A DNA stretch of 64,000 nucleotides from Persicaria tinctoria. Taxonomy: Eukaryota > Streptophyta > Magnoliopsida > Caryophyllales > Polygonaceae. The stretch is taken from NCBI GenBank assembly GCA_037127255.1, contig JBANSL010000017.1, positions 66,819,857 through 66,883,856 on the forward strand, in the 5' to 3' direction. A program made the position numbers and the translations under genes. This document shows, piece after piece, positions 1 through 12,110 of this stretch; position 1 is the stretch's first letter; each line of letters opens with the position of its first letter. The notes under the pieces are model-generated. The model was given only the letters and a program-made list of their open reading frames with translations. It did no database searches and had not been told where the DNA came from.

Positions 1-660
1 TATATCAATATTAATGGGTATTTTTAATTTATGTCCTAATATATGTAAGTATAAAGGTTTGTTTGGATTGACATGTTTTATAATGCACATTATAATGTAT
101 AGTAAAATATAATATTATGAAGAAAAAAAATTGATTACATTGAATCTAAACTAAAGTCCAAAATTCATAATTATGTTTTCATGTGCCACCATCAAATAGT
201 TAAGACATATATAGATCGATCTGCAGCTTACTTTTGTGTTAAGTATATGTGATCAATATATATTAATCGATCATAAATATAATATAAATTAGTTGATCGC
301 CGAATCGCCGATAATCTAGCTAGGTTATGTGATGCATGTGGCATACGTTGGCCGGTTGATCTACTTCAATTAAATTATTGGGTTTATTATTCATGTGTTA
401 ATTATTTACATAATCCTCCACAAATCACTGATGTTTACTTGATCAATTAATTAAGGTTCGAAATTAATTAACTAGCCTTGTTAATTAGTGAGAGTTAATG
501 AATTAAATAACCGCGGTCTGTCTAAACAATGGATGAATCTTATAAAAAATAAAATAAATTTTTTAAAAAGAATATATATCTAGGAAATATAGAGGTTTAA
601 CCTACTCCTTAAAATTGACTGACATAGGTTACAATAGTAAAAAAGTCGGTCCCTAATTTT
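1..660. other. AT-rich intergenic DNA
   Basis: Strongly AT-rich sequence with no open frame of note on either strand. It has scattered short TA-rich runs and no recognisable coding, RNA or transposon signature. Confidence 0.6.
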
Positions 661-872
661 ATAAGGGTTGTGCGCGTGCGCGTGCGCGTGTGTGCTAATT
701 TTATAAGTAGTTTGTGTGTGTGCGTGCTACCATTTTTTGAGTGTTAATTTTATGTGTGCGTGTGCGCTAATTTTATAAGTAGTTTGTGTGTGTGTGCGCG
801 TGTGCGTGCTACCATTTCTTGAGTGTTAATTTTGTGTGTGTGCGTGCGTGCGTGCGTGCGTGCGTGCGTGAC
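661..872. repeat. GT/GC microsatellite with a duplicated 72-bp block
   Basis: Alternating purine-pyrimidine runs of GT and GC units are broken by a block that occurs twice, beginning near 694 and again near 766. Each block reads from an AT-rich GCTAATTTTATAAGTAG core into a GT run and then a GTGCTACCATTT segment. A final run of TGCG units (about 838-868) abuts the poly-T end of the adjacent LINE. Such runs can adopt Z-DNA, but no function is shown here. Confidence 0.85.
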
Positions 873-909
873 TTCATTTTTTTTTATAGTAGGCAAAAAA
901 TAGGAGTGA

Positions 910-2095
910 TTACACAAGTTGTAATCTAGCTCCTTGATTATCCGTAATGATGATCGTACAAAGCTCCCTATTGTAGGGGATAGTAGCATTGTTACAGATG
1001 ATACATTTCCTGGCTATGAAGTCTGCAACTTGGTTTGCTTCACGATAACAGTGCTTATATGGCTATATTGGATAAAATTAAAACCAGCTTCTAGTTGCTT
1101 GATTCTCTCAATGTGCCGTGTAACTTCCCATCTAGCTTTACTGTTGCTGGTGAGGGCCTTGATGAGCTGTAAATTGTCCCCCTTTTCGGAGTCCTCTCTT
1201 GTGTGCTTGCTCCAAACCTTTCTGTATGGCAATTGCTTCAGTTTGAATGACTGGGCACTTAATAGTTTCTTGATGGAACATATCAATGACATGGCCTCGG
1301 GAGTCCCGAGTAACCCCTCCCACCGAGCAAGAGCCCGTGGGTTTGACAGAACCATCCACATTAATTTTGTAGATAGCTCCAGGTGGTCTGCTCCATTTAG
1401 CTTTAAGTCTCCAAGCTGTAGATTTATATGATGTTTTTTCTAAGTTACTTTGGGACTAATCATATATATTAGAAGTGATTCTTCTGATTATATTTTCTGT
1501 TGTGTTGGGAGGTTTATTTCTAAAGATAAGATCATTTCTAATTTCCCAAACGGTGTTCCAAATGAAAACTAAGTCTTCAAAGTTCTTGTTTCCTAGTTTG
1601 ATTTCTTCAATATCAAAGGTGTTCGTTTCATATAGATTTTGGAAACGTTTCCTAGTGTAGGATTCAAATTGACTGATTATATTTCTAGTGAAAGGGCAGG
1701 TCTGCATGAGATGTTCATCATCTTCTACCGCTCGAGAGCATATACAACATTGGCTTGGTACGCGATTAATGTATTTATTGAGCCTTTGAGTAGTGGGAAG
1801 ACCATCCACTACTAATTTCCAAAAAAAAAATCTTAATTCTAGAGGGTAGGTCCAATTGCCATATCCATATCCATCTATAGTTTCTAGAGGGTTGAGTTGG
1901 GTTGTTTGTCATGCACTTGGTTGATTTGGTGGAGAAGATTCCACTTGGATCAAAACGCCAAATGAGCTTATCCGGGGTGTCCCAACTAGGGATTTGTAAT
2001 TTTAAACTCTTTGAAGAGATTTCTAGAGGGAAGATTTGATTAATCAAAGTAGTATTCCAGCATTTTTCCAAAGTGAAAAGTTGATTAACGTTCAT
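910..2095 (-). pseudogene. LINE ORF2 C-terminus: zinc-binding RVT region and RNase H, broken
   Basis: The segment at 1456-2095 carries the Cys-rich zinc-binding region that follows plant LINE reverse transcriptases, including CCICSRA with downstream His and Cys residues. The segment at 910-1361 is an RNase H of the RVT_3 type. It begins DGSVKPTGSCSVGGVTRD and ends with the ANQVADFIAR signature, but the two halves lie in different frames. A frameshift inside RNase H and another between the two open pieces near 1775-1809 abolish the protein. Confidence 0.8.
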
Positions 2096-2395
2096 GTCCT
2101 GGCTGTGATTTTCTTGAAATTGTGCTAGACTTATGTGAGGAACCCAAGGATCTGACCAAACATTTATATTATCACCATTTCCTATGATCCAATAGAGACC
2201 TTGTTCAATTTTTTTTCCTTAGAGAGAGGAGACGCCCAAATTGCCACGAGGTAATTAAGGTGATTTGAAACAGATCTAATATTTTCTTTTTGAAGATATT
2301 TTTCCTTCACAATCTGGACCTAAATATTGTTTTCATTGCTATAGAGTTTCCAAAGGAGCTTCATTTGTAGACTTGTATTGAGATCTTCAGCTTTC

Positions 2396-3654
2396 CTAAT
2401 GTCCATTCCCCCCGAGGGTCTTGCTTGTACAAATGTTATCCCAACTAATCAGGGGAATGTATCTTTCAGAGTTGAGTTTATCCCAAAAGAGATTTTTATT
2501 AATTTGATCTATATGTTGTAAGATTCCTTTTGGAAGTAGGAAGTTTTGCATTAAGTAATTTGTTTTAGAACTCAGATTTGACTGGATGAGCACCGCTCGT
2601 CCCGCTTGTGAGATGGTGGAAGCCTTCCATTTAGAAAGTTGTTACTTAAGATTTTGGATAGCATCCTCGAAGACACAATTCTTAATTCGACCATTTATAA
2701 GGGGAATACCTAGATATTTTTCAAGAGTCCTGGTAATGGGCACTCCCATATGTTGGGCTAGATCTCTGGCTAAATTTTGAGACACATTATTCGAGCACTG
2801 AAGAGAGCTTTTTGAGTAGTTAATAGTTAGTCCCGATAGATTGGAGAAATTATTTAACATGTTTTGGATAATGTTGAGGCTACTAAGGGATGCATTTGCA
2901 AAAATCAAGTTATCATCGGCAAAGGTTAGGAAAGGTATTGAAGTTCCTTCTTTAGTAAGTTTAATTCCTACCAGGGTGTCATCTCGTAAGGCTTCCTTAT
3001 GAAGCTCTCTAGAGAGACCTTCCATAACAAGAATAAATATATAAGGAGCTAACAGATCACCTTGTCTAATCCCTCTATTGGGTTTGAATTGGTTGCCTGG
3101 AGTGTTGTTGACTAAGACTGAGCAAGAGGTTGTTGTTATACATTGCATAATCCAATTAATCCAAGTGTTATGAAATCCAAAATTAGTAAGGACAACTTCA
3201 ATATAGCTCCAGTTAATTTTATCAAAAGCTTTTTCCATGTCAAGTTTTAAAGCCATCCACCCATTTTCCCTTTCTTTCTTTTAAAGCTATGAAAGATTTC
3301 ATGAGGTATAAGAGTATTATCTTGAATAGATCTCCTTTCTACAAAGGCACATTGATAAGGGTTTATGAGTTTAGGAAGGATTGGTTTAAGTCTGTTAGCA
3401 AGAATCTTAGAGATAATTTTATAAATTGTATTACAAAGGCTGATTGGTCTATAGTGATTGATATTTGTCGGATTATCTGTTTTTGGAATGAGGGCAATGA
3501 AGATGTGATTGAGTTCAGAGAGAATACGACCTGAATGAAAGAAGGATTTAACAGCTTTACAACAAGATTTTCCAACTATATGCCAATATTTCTTATAAAA
3601 TTCTGGAGGATATCCATCTGGACCCGGGGTTTTGTCTTCTGCCATTTCCCACAA
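2396..3654 (-). pseudogene. LINE reverse transcriptase remnant
   Basis: Two overlapping open pieces (3247-3654 and 2642-3256) form the fingers and palm of a LINE reverse transcriptase. Visible signatures are KTPGPDGYPPEFYKKYW, LIPKTDNPTNINHYRPISL, MALKLDMEKAFDKINW, GIRQGDLLAPYIF and the catalytic FADD box in FLTFADDNLIFA. The switch between the two pieces near 3250 is a frameshift inside an otherwise continuous domain. A third piece at 2396-2593 continues the thumb in another frame. Confidence 0.85.
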
Positions 3655-3837
3655 GGTATTCTTAATTTCAGAATCAGTTGGTTAAGCTATCAATCCTGTG
3701 TTTTTTGCAGTGGTTATTTGAGGCTGGATATTCCAAACTTCATGTGGATGAACCGCCCTTGGATTGTTAGTGATGAATCTTTCTGACATTTCAAGAGTGA
3801 TTTGGTCAGAGATTGCTTCTTGGTCAGTTAATATATG

Positions 3838-5003
3838 TCATTGCAATGATTCAAAAGAGAATAAATTTTTTCTAAATTTTTTAACTTTCGCAGACGTTTG
3901 GAAATATTTAGTATTACGATCTGAGAGATGCAGATGCTTGATTTTCGCTCTTAGCTTCCAAAATTTATGACTAAATTCTAAGATTATGATTCTTTTGTGT
4001 TCTAATCTGGAAAGTTTAGCCTTATCTGAGGTAGAGATCGTACCCCAAGGCAGTTTACTTTGAAAATTTTTAATCTGATGTTCCACTTCTGTTAGCTGTT
4101 TTGTAAGATTATTAGATTGTTTTTTGCACCAGTTCTTAGTATTTTTCTTTAGAAGCTTTTGCTTTTGTATTAGTTTAAAAGCAAAGGAGCCAAAAAATTT
4201 GTTGCTCCAAACTTTCTTTACTAATTCTTCATATATAGATTTTATTTGTGGTCCAGGCCATTTCGAATCTAAAGGGGGTGCCCAATTTTTTATTAGTTTT
4301 CCCGATTTCAATTGTTATAGGGCAGTGGTCCGAGAAGGAAAAGGAGTGATGTTTTGTGGTAAGATTAGGAAATTGGGAGGTAATATTGTGATGAGCCAAA
4401 ACTCGGTCTAATCTTTCATAAGTGTTGTTGATGCTTCTTCTATTTTTTCTCCAAGTGAAAGGTGAGCCACTATAGAGGATCGTAAGAAGATTAAGATCTT
4501 CCTTGATTCTGTTTAGTCTTTTAAATTTAGCCGAGATTGGGTTGTTACCTCCTTTCTTTTCTGAGGCATTCTCGATATCGTTCAGATCACCAACTATAAT
4601 GAGAGGAAGACGATGCTTGTTTGCTAATTCATATATATCTTGCCAAAAAAGATCTTTCTCAGATTCAATAAAGGGAGCATAAACAAGGACAATGGCAAGA
4701 TCAAGGTTGCCAATTTGAGTATACAACATAATAAATCTGTTGCTTTGATCAATAATTTTACAGTTATCTAGGGTTTTTGACTTATATAAGAGCCAAAGAC
4801 CACCACTATAGACTAGGGCGCTAATACAATGAACTTTTTGGAAGCGAGCTGTGCGAATTTGTTCTTCAGTTGGGGGCTAAGAAGTTTTGGTTTTAGGTAA
4901 AACCAAGATATCAAGATTGTTTGCAAATCTAAGATGATTGAGTTCATACGACATAAGAGGCCATTTGGAGCCTCTAATATTCCAGTAGCCAACGTTAATC
5001 ATG
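3838..5003 (-). pseudogene. LINE endonuclease (EEP fold) remnant
   Basis: The apurinic-type endonuclease signatures are present: a start reading MINVGYWNIRG near 5003, VGDLND, YERLDRVLAH and SDHCPITI close to 4350. The reading frame is broken between about 4730 and 4880. The spacer between endonuclease and reverse transcriptase (3838-4311) is open but partly overlaps in another frame. The catalytic Asp/His pair in SDHCP is still visible. No intact protein can be made. Confidence 0.8.
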
Positions 5004-5175
5004 AATATTAATCAAAGCAACAGATAAGATCGAGGATAATTAACCCATATTTTGTGATAAAGGTTGTAAAGTCCGAGTACATGACCCAGTCGGTAAGATC
5101 GATTCATGCATCAGGTAAACCGGCTTGAGACAACCGACTATACCCAAATGAAAGAAGTAAGATGTACCTTGATTT

Positions 5176-5505
5176 TGTGAAGGACTGCAAATGTCTGAGC
5201 AATATCCTGCAATCTGTAAATTTTCTAAGCAAAATAAATGCTCAATAGAGCTTCATTCAAGGAACGTGATAAAAGCCCAAAACGACTGAGCAGCAAAGTT
5301 GCAATTTGGTGATCCCAAACCCTACAAACATCAGGTGACAGCTTGAGCTTTTATAGTCCTTAGCTCCCCTATCACGTGATTGTCATGCCCTTGTGGCTTA
5401 TTACAACAAAACAATAAAGTCGGGAAAAGAAAACGCATAATAGAGAGAGCATATAACATAATAACATGAAAACTATATAATGTAGGATAGACCATAGTCT
5501 TCATA
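5176..5505 (-). repeat. Copia 3' LTR
   Basis: 330-bp direct repeat of the sequence at 10177-10502. It lies downstream of the RNase H in the sense of the element, so it is the 3' LTR. The purine-rich tract GAGGAAGGGA (minus strand, about 5506-5515) is directly inside it. Confidence 0.92.
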
Positions 5506-5583
5506 TCCCTTCCTCAAGTTAGACGTGTGTCAAAAGCCAACAAGTCCCAACTTGCAAGAGAAAAAATGATGAGGTTTATCTCC

Positions 5584-5943
5584 CTAAGGCTTTGTAAAGA
5601 TGTCAGCTAATTGAATCCTTGTACGAACATGCCAAGGATGAATAAAACCTGCCACCAAGTACTGTCTAATGAAGTGGCAATCCATTTTAAGGTGTTTGGT
5701 TCTCTCATGAAACACCGGATTCTCAACAATGTGGATTGTTGCTTTGTTGTCACAATAAAGAGATATTGGCCATGGAACAGTAATACTCAAAGCAGTAAGC
5801 ACTCTTTCAATCCAAATCAACTCATTTGTGGTGGTTGACATGCTCTTATATTCTGCCTCTGCAGATGACTTAGAAACAGTGGCTTGTTGCTTAGTTTTCC
5901 AAGATACTAAAGCATCTCCAATAAACACACAATAACCTGTCAA
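5584..5943 (-). pseudogene. Copia RNase H remnant
   Basis: Open piece with KQQATVSKSSAEAEYKSM, LYCDNKATIHIVENPVFHER and a terminal LADIFTKP, the hallmark RNase H of Copia elements. It is out of frame with the reverse transcriptase because of the 128-bp duplication just upstream. It ends shortly before the purine tract and LTR. Confidence 0.88.
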
Positions 5944-6147
5944 TGACTTTGCACTGAATTGGAAAGTTCCCTAATCTACATCACAATATGCAGATATAGC
6001 CATATTAGAATGCACAGGGTAGTTTTCCAAGATACTAAAGCATCTCCAATAAACACACAATAACCTGTCAATGACTTTGCACTGAATTGGAAAGTTCCCT
6101 AATCTACATCACAATATGCAGATATAGCCATATTAGAATGCACAGGG
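5892..6147. repeat. Perfect 128-bp tandem duplication within the Copia element
   Basis: 5892-6019 is repeated without visible change at 6020-6147. The unit covers the reverse transcriptase/RNase H junction. 128 is not a multiple of three, and the frame difference between the flanking open pieces matches it. Both copies carry the same TAG nonsense codon, so the stop came first. Confidence 0.93.
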
Positions 6148-7332
6148 TGGTAGAGTCTCACACCTACAGTCCCATTCAAATATCTCACAACATGGAGTGC
6201 TACCTTATAGTGTGGTTGTCTAGGTTCACTCATGAACTGCCTCATGTGCTGTACAACATGTGAGGTGTCTGGTCTAGTGAGATTTAAAAACAATAATCTT
6301 CCCACCAATCTTCTGTACATCTTAGCATCTGGCATCAGTATCCCTGTGTCAATTGAAAGGTTTAATCCTTTTTGCATAGGAAACAAAGCAGGCTTGCAAT
6401 CTTTCATGTTACAATCTACAATTACATCCATCACATACTTCCTCTGATGTAGATGAGTACCTGATCCATCTCTCAAGATCTCTAGCCCCAAGAAATATCT
6501 AGCTAAGTCGTAGTCCTTGATTGTGAACTTGGCATGAAGTGCTTTCCTGGTCTCATCAATCACAAGATCATCATCTCCAGTGAGCAGAACATCATCAACA
6601 TAAACAAGAGCTACCACAATCCCTGATGGTATGTGTTTCACAAACAAAGAGTAATCTTCTAGACTCTGCTCATATCCCATGCTAATAAAAAATTTACACA
6701 ATTCTAGATTCCATTGCCGAGATGCTTGCTTCAATCCATAAATGGATATGTTTAATTTGCAAAACTTTATTTGAATTACCTCTGTCATACCCCTCTAGAG
6801 GCTTCATGTAAACCTCCTCTTCCAAATAACCATGCAAAAATGCATTGTTCACATCTAATTGATGCAATGGCCACTGTTTAGCAGTTGCAATGGCAAGTAA
6901 AACTCTCATTGTACTGAACTTTGCAACTAGAGAGAAGGTGTGCTTATAGTTCTTCCCTTTGATCTGATTATAGCCCTTAGGCACTAGCCTTGCTTTTAAC
7001 CTTTCCATTGTTCCATCAGGCTTATATTTCACCTTGTAAACCCACTTGCTTCCAATGGCCTTCTTTCCTGGTGGAAGATCTGTCATCTTCCAAGTCTTGT
7101 TCTCTTCTAGTGTTTTCAACTCCTGATCCATTTCTTGGACCCAATGATCCTGCTTGACAGCCTGACCATAATGTGATGACGTATAAACACTGGCCATACA
7201 TACAAATGAATTCACAAATCCAGGTTCAAAATTCAATGTAGGGTCCAAACAAGCAGCAAGAAAAGACTGTGATGATGACACATTCTTCTTCTGACCATGA
7301 CAAACAAAATGATTCAGTCTTCTAGGCAGCAC
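6099..7332 (-). pseudogene. Copia reverse transcriptase, frameshifted
   Basis: The first half (6694-7332) carries IGSKWVYKVKYKPDGTMERL and QLDVNNAFLHGYLEEEVYM. The second half (6099-6788) is in another frame and holds the catalytic YVDDVLLTGDD box and the RYFLGLEI motif. The two frames overlap around 6694-6788, where a frameshift separates fingers from palm. The second frame ends at a TAG replacing the Trp of the usual DVDW motif, close to 6102. Confidence 0.88.
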
Positions 7333-7719
7333 AATCTATCTTGTGGATATCACTGGAGATCTACTAGGCTCTGCTCTTGATATAGAATCACTTACATATT
7401 CATTATTTCCTTCTGGAGTGCTTATCATGCATTCATGCCCCCTTCCATGCCAACAGATTGAGAATCTAAATTGACAGGTATTGTATTCACTGATCTGTAA
7501 ACAACATCTGTATCATCAACAGGATTCACTAATGGCAATGCAAGAGTGATCTCATCTTCAACTACTTCCTCATCTGTCACAGATTCCTTAAAAGGAAACA
7601 CACTCTTATGAAATGTGACGTTTTTGCTAACAAATGATGTTCTCCCTCTTATATCCCACAATCTGTTGGCCTTTTGGCCATGTGGATAACTAAGTAATAC
7701 ACATTTTTAGCCTTAACTC

Positions 7720-9000
7720 TCATTTTATCTTTATCAGATGTCCTATTGGGGCATAACATAGACATCCTATCACCTTTAGTTCATCATAGGATGCCTTTCT
7801 TTGAAACAATTTCTCATAGGGTGTTTTCCACCCCAAGATCTCTGTTGGCAGTTTATTTATAACATGAGTAGCAGCTAGAATGCACTCACCCCATAATTTC
7901 AAAGGCAAAGATGAATGAATCCTCATAGACCTTGTTGTTTCTACCAAGTGTCTATGCTTTATTTCTACCCTCCTATTTTATAGAGGAGTGTAAGGTACTG
8001 ATTTGTGATGTAATATCCCATTTTTAGCAAAAAATTCTTCACATCTCCTTGATGTGAACTCACCTCCATTATCAGTCCTGATGCACTTTACTGAGACTTC
8101 AAACTGATTCCTGACATAGGCTGCAAAATCACTGATGGCCTTAAACACACTCACCTTATCTCTGAGCAAAAAGGTCTAAGTGATCCTTGTACAATCATCT
8201 AGCACAGTGAAACAATAATTGAAACCATTGTAAGTTGGAGTCCTATATAGGTCCCATGAAGCAAATTAAAAGGCTTTTCTACCATACTCATAATCCTTTC
8301 AAAAGAAAGTCTATGGTACTTGCAAATAGTACAAGTTTCACAGTGAAATTTACTCAAGGCTGGCTCATTAACAAAATCCAAGTGTTTCATCTTGGATATA
8401 GAGGTATGGCCAAGTCTAGCATGTGCAACAACTAAAGTACTGCTAACTTTATTACAAGAAACTGCAGGAAATAAACATCCACTTTGACTAGCTTCTGCCT
8501 CTTTCAACCTTCTCCAATCCTTAGCCTGCTCATCTTATAGCACCTTATATAGCTCATGTCTTCTCTTCTCAGCCAACAACACTCTTCTGATTCCAGGGTG
8601 TGTGTAAATATGGATATCAGTTTGTCATTATCATCAAGCAACTTTCCCACTGACAACAAATTATGTTTAAAGTCTGGCACTAACAGCACCCCATCTAGAC
8701 AAATTGAATCGGTTAGCTGCAATTTTCCCATCTCATTGGCTGATTTAATAGACCCATCAGGCAATCCTATAAGGACAGGCTTATCAAGATTGACTTTATC
8801 AAACATTGTGTGATACTGTGATCATTAGATATCATATGATCTGTTGCACCTGTATCAACAATCCATTCCAAGATTGATCCTCTATTACAACTAGGTTCAT
8901 GAATTGAAGAGGAAACTTTACCTGCAGAGTTGGCATATGCATTCTCAGTGGAAGCCTTGCCTTTCATCCTCTTCATAATTAACCTCTTGAAACACTGCAT
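7720..9000 (-). pseudogene. Copia protease and integrase, broken into pieces
   Basis: The protease active site is seen as WIVDTGATDHM (about 8870). Next come the pre-integrase zinc region (ARLGHTSISKMKHLDF and CETCTICKYHRLSF, 8199-8507) and the integrase core with IRTDNGGEFTS (7978-8169). The C-terminal part continues with WGECILAATHVINKLPTEIL (7720-7947). Each open piece is separated by a stop or frameshift. Further disrupted sequence leads to the reverse transcriptase. Confidence 0.85.
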
Positions 9001-10114
9001 TTACCATGGCACTATCCATCTGTCCATCATGCCTATTCTTATCATTTCCATCCAAATCATCAAGAGGTGTACCCATCATACTGTTGCTCATTGACCCTGC
9101 TGCATTTGCGGAGCTTCTGCCCCCAGTAGTCCCCTTCCGTGTCTCTTTCATGATCTTGAACCATTCAGGTACACCATGAAATTTGAAACATTTATCTGCA
9201 GTGTGCCCTTTATAATTGTAGTGAGTGCACTTCTGCTCATACTTGAGCCTCTTTAGCTCTTTCCAGTCTTTCCATTCTTTCTTCTGACTCTGAGAGCTCT
9301 GATTTTGAAAATTTGAGGATGAACCTTGCTGGCTCCTGTAAGAGTTCTTGGCAGCTAAAAATGCACTGGCATCCATTGAGTTTCCCTGAGTCACACCTGT
9401 TGCATATGTCCCTCTCTCAATCTGCTACAGTATGAAGTATGCATTGTTGATTGTAGGGAGTGGATCCATAGCAAAAAATCGATTTCTTGCCCCATCATAA
9501 TTCTCATTAAGACTAGCCAACAACTACATAACTTTTGTTCTCGAGTCTATCTCTGCCACTTTCCTCTTAAGATCACATGGACACTGTTTTATTGCTCCAC
9601 GTGAGCATTCAGGCATCCTTTCTAAAACTTGCAGCTCGTCCCAATGCTTCTTCAAAGCATTATACACCTCTATTAGACTCATGCTCCCTTGTCTAATGTT
9701 GTTGATTTTTCTCCGGATCTGAAATATCAGGGGAGTATCTGTATGCCCAAACCTCTCAACAAATTCATCCCAAAGCTGCTTAAAAGAATCCATGAACATG
9801 AACCCTTCTGCTACACTTTTGCTCATGGAATTTAAGATCCAGCACCTAACCATGAAGTTTGCCCTGATCCACCTCTGTAACTCAGCATTATCATCATTTG
9901 GCCCCATACATTCACCAGTAATAAACCCCAGTTTATGCTTTGCTCCTAATAACCCCCTACTCCAGGTCATGTAATTGCTTCCATCAAAAGGAATACCCAC
10001 CAACCGAGCCCCTGGATGATCAGACAATGGATCATTAAGACTACCGGGATGACTTCCTTCAGAGCCTGAGTTTCCTCCCTGATTTGAACCCAAATTGTTT
10101 CCTGCACTGAACAT
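8945..10114 (-). pseudogene. Copia gag and zinc knuckle, broken
   Basis: The frame from 10114 begins MFSAGNNLGSNQGG and carries the Copia-type gag region (SNYMTWSRGLLGAK, then a UBN2-like stretch with LIFQIRRKINNIRQG). A second open piece (8945-9394) contains the nucleic-acid-binding knuckle, CTHYNYKGHTADKC, where the second Cys is Tyr, so zinc binding is probably lost. The gap between the pieces (about 9395-9523) holds stops. Confidence 0.85.
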
Positions 10115-10164
10115 CTTCCTTGTCTCCTTTCCTTGAAAAGAAATTCACCAATCTGTAACCAGTC

Positions 10165-10176
10165 GCTCTGATACCA
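10165..10176 (-). promoter_or_regulatory. Copia primer-binding site (initiator Met-tRNA)
   Basis: The minus strand reads TGGTATCAGAGC immediately after the 5' LTR, the standard complement of the 3' end of plant initiator methionine tRNA used to prime minus-strand DNA synthesis. Confidence 0.93.
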
Positions 10177-10502
10177 TATGAAGGACCCCAATGTCCGAGC
10201 AATACCCTGCAATCTGTAAAGTTTCTAAGCAAAATAAATGCTCAATAGAGCTTCATTCAAGGAAGGTGATAAAAGCCAAAAACGGTTGAGCAGCAAAGCT
10301 GCAATTTGATGATCCCAAAACCCTACAAACATCAGGTGACAACTTGAGCTTTTATAGTCCTTAGCTCACCTATCACGTGATTGTCATGCCCTTTTGGCTT
10401 ATTACAGCAAAGCAATAAAAACGGGAAAAGAAAAAGCATAATAGAGAGAGCATATAACATAATAACATAATATATAATGTAGGATAGAGCATAGTCTTCA
10501 TA
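10177..10502 (-). repeat. Copia 5' LTR
   Basis: 326-bp direct repeat partner of 5176-5505. It starts the element in its own sense and is followed directly by the tRNA primer-binding site. Confidence 0.92.
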
Positions 10503-10507
10503 GATTT

Positions 10508-11520
10508 TTCACTCGAGGGAAAAGGCAGAGGCAGGATTCTAAAATAAAACTATTAGGATTTGAACTCAAGAACTCATGATTCAAATTCCCACCTCGGCAA
10601 GAACACGGGGGTTTGCCTGGTAGGAGAGGGGGTACGCACCTCACACGCGCCCTTCTTTCTCCGTCGCCAAAACTATTCCCAAATCTCCATTCTGCAAAAT
10701 CTTTGTCGTCGATCGATCTCTTCCCTATCAAACTCCCCACAAGGCCCACATCCAAGACGGCTAATACTATCTCGACTGAAACCTCTCTTCGTCTCATCTC
10801 TCCCAAATCATACCCTTCTATGCCTTCCACATGGGTTTAATCTGTCATAGAAACCCTTTCTCGATTTCACCTTCCTCGGATAAAAACCCGAGCCGCCTCA
10901 ATTTTTTTTTTCTGGCTCCGTCAGTATTCAAGTTTGTATATACTTTTGGAAACGGGCGGCTTATATGATGAGAAATCAATTGTGAATAAAAATGTGAATG
11001 AATGTGCATTTAATTTGTACTTGGACATGAAGGTATATGTATACTTTATATAGAAGGTGCAAGGTCTCACGTACCTTGCAGTTTGTTTCTATTCATTAAA
11101 AAAGGACATATTTTATACCAATACGTATAGGAAAACAAAGATGACTAGCTATAGCTTCTTCTGAAATTTAGGGTTTATAAAGCAAATTCAATATTGGGTT
11201 ACATTACAAAATACAAAGTACATATATGCTGTTTTTATTGACGGGAGTCTTATTGTGTTCATGCATTTTATTTTATTTTTGGTAGAAGGGTTCATGCATT
11301 TTTGGTCAATAGAAGGGTTCATGCATTTTTTATGTTTTTTTTTGGTAGAAGTGTTCATGAATTATTGGTCAATAGAAGGGATGCCCGCAACATAATTAAC
11401 GTAACACTTGAATTCTTACAATAATGTTTTGTTTTTTCAGTTTGCTTTTATCTTTTATTCATTTTTATAAATAAAATAAAATTTTATTTAACTCGTATAT
11501 CAATCGGTCAATCACGAGGC
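10508..11520. other. Intergenic, part pyrimidine-rich and exon-like
   Basis: 10560-10860 is C-rich and could be a relic of a 5' exon or UTR, but the open frames there match nothing recognisable. 11220-11400 has imperfect direct repeats around GGTAGAAGGGTTCATGCAT. No gene is supported. Confidence 0.5.
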
Positions 11521-11679
11521 AACACTACATATAGTTCGATCAACATAGAGTGCAATAGGTGCTTTTTCAATTCGAAGCAAAACATATGGTAAAATGCACG
11601 ATATCAGATGTCTCTGAAGAGACAACTCTAGCGCGATATGTTAATTAATGAGGGCGGATTGTAACTAAGTTAGATAGAC

Positions 11680-12110
11680 GGATAGAAAGAGAGAGAGAAA
11701 GGGGGGGATCCTGTGTAAGCAGGTTTTACTATATAAATTGTGAGCAAATCTTGAGTGCCGGATTAAGGAGATCAAACGACTGAGATTACGAAGAACTTGT
11801 TTATAGTGAAATATATTGTTCCTATGTACTAAGCGATAATTTGTACATATCAAAGTAATTTTTCGTATGTACAGACAAGTGTAATTATTCGTAATTAACA
11901 ACATGATTGTTCTTATATATACATACAAATAATTACTTTGATATGTACGAATAATCACTTAGTGCGTACCTACGAGTACTTTCACCATATACAGTTTACT
12001 TTTAATCTCAATTGTTTGATCTTCGTAATTCAACACTTCATATTTTCTCACAAATTACATAGTAGAGTCTGCTTACAAAGGATCTATCCTCTCTATATAT
12101 CATTAAAGCT
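11680..12110. mobile_element. Foldback (MITE-like) element
   Basis: An arm at about 11700-11865 is the imperfect reverse complement of about 11935-12100, around a loop of roughly 70 bp. Matching blocks include GGATCCTGTGTAAGCAG with GGATCCTTTGTAAGCAG (after reverse complement), AATTGTGAG, ACGAAGATCAAAC and GTACATATCAAAGTAATT. There is no coding capacity. The outer ends and target duplication were not resolved, so the superfamily is unknown. Confidence 0.65.

Larger units (their letters stand above)
876..5005 (-). mobile_element. Degenerate L1-type LINE (ORF2 region)
   Basis: Non-LTR retrotransposon on the minus strand. Its ORF2 order is endonuclease (about 5003-4229), reverse transcriptase (about 3654-2396), zinc-binding RVT region (about 2095-1456) and RNase H (about 1361-910). 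The frame starts with a Met followed by the WNIRG motif typical of LINE endonucleases, near 5003. ORF2 ends with TAA at 910-912, followed by a very short 3' UTR and a poly-A seen as poly-T at about 876-884. Multiple frameshifts and stops make it non-functional. No ORF1 was recognised upstream, so it is either 5'-truncated or its ORF1 is unrecognisable. Confidence 0.85.
5176..10502 (-). mobile_element. Ty1/Copia LTR retrotransposon, decayed
   Basis: Bounded by two direct LTRs and flanked by the 5-bp direct repeat GATTT (5171-5175 and 10503-10507). The LTR ends are short inverted repeats (TATGAAG/CTTCATA; the left copy starts TGTGAAG). The primer-binding site complementary to initiator Met-tRNA lies just inside the right LTR, and a purine-rich tract lies inside the left LTR, so the element runs right to left. 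Domain order is gag, zinc knuckle, protease, integrase, reverse transcriptase, RNase H, which is Copia order. The LTRs differ at roughly 20 or more positions by eye, so it is much older than the Gypsy element at 17.7 kb. Confidence 0.95.

Noticed and set aside
10560..10850. Overlapping plus and minus open frames of 75-110 residues
   Set aside because: No domain or splice context is recognisable, and frames are open on both strands because of C-rich composition.
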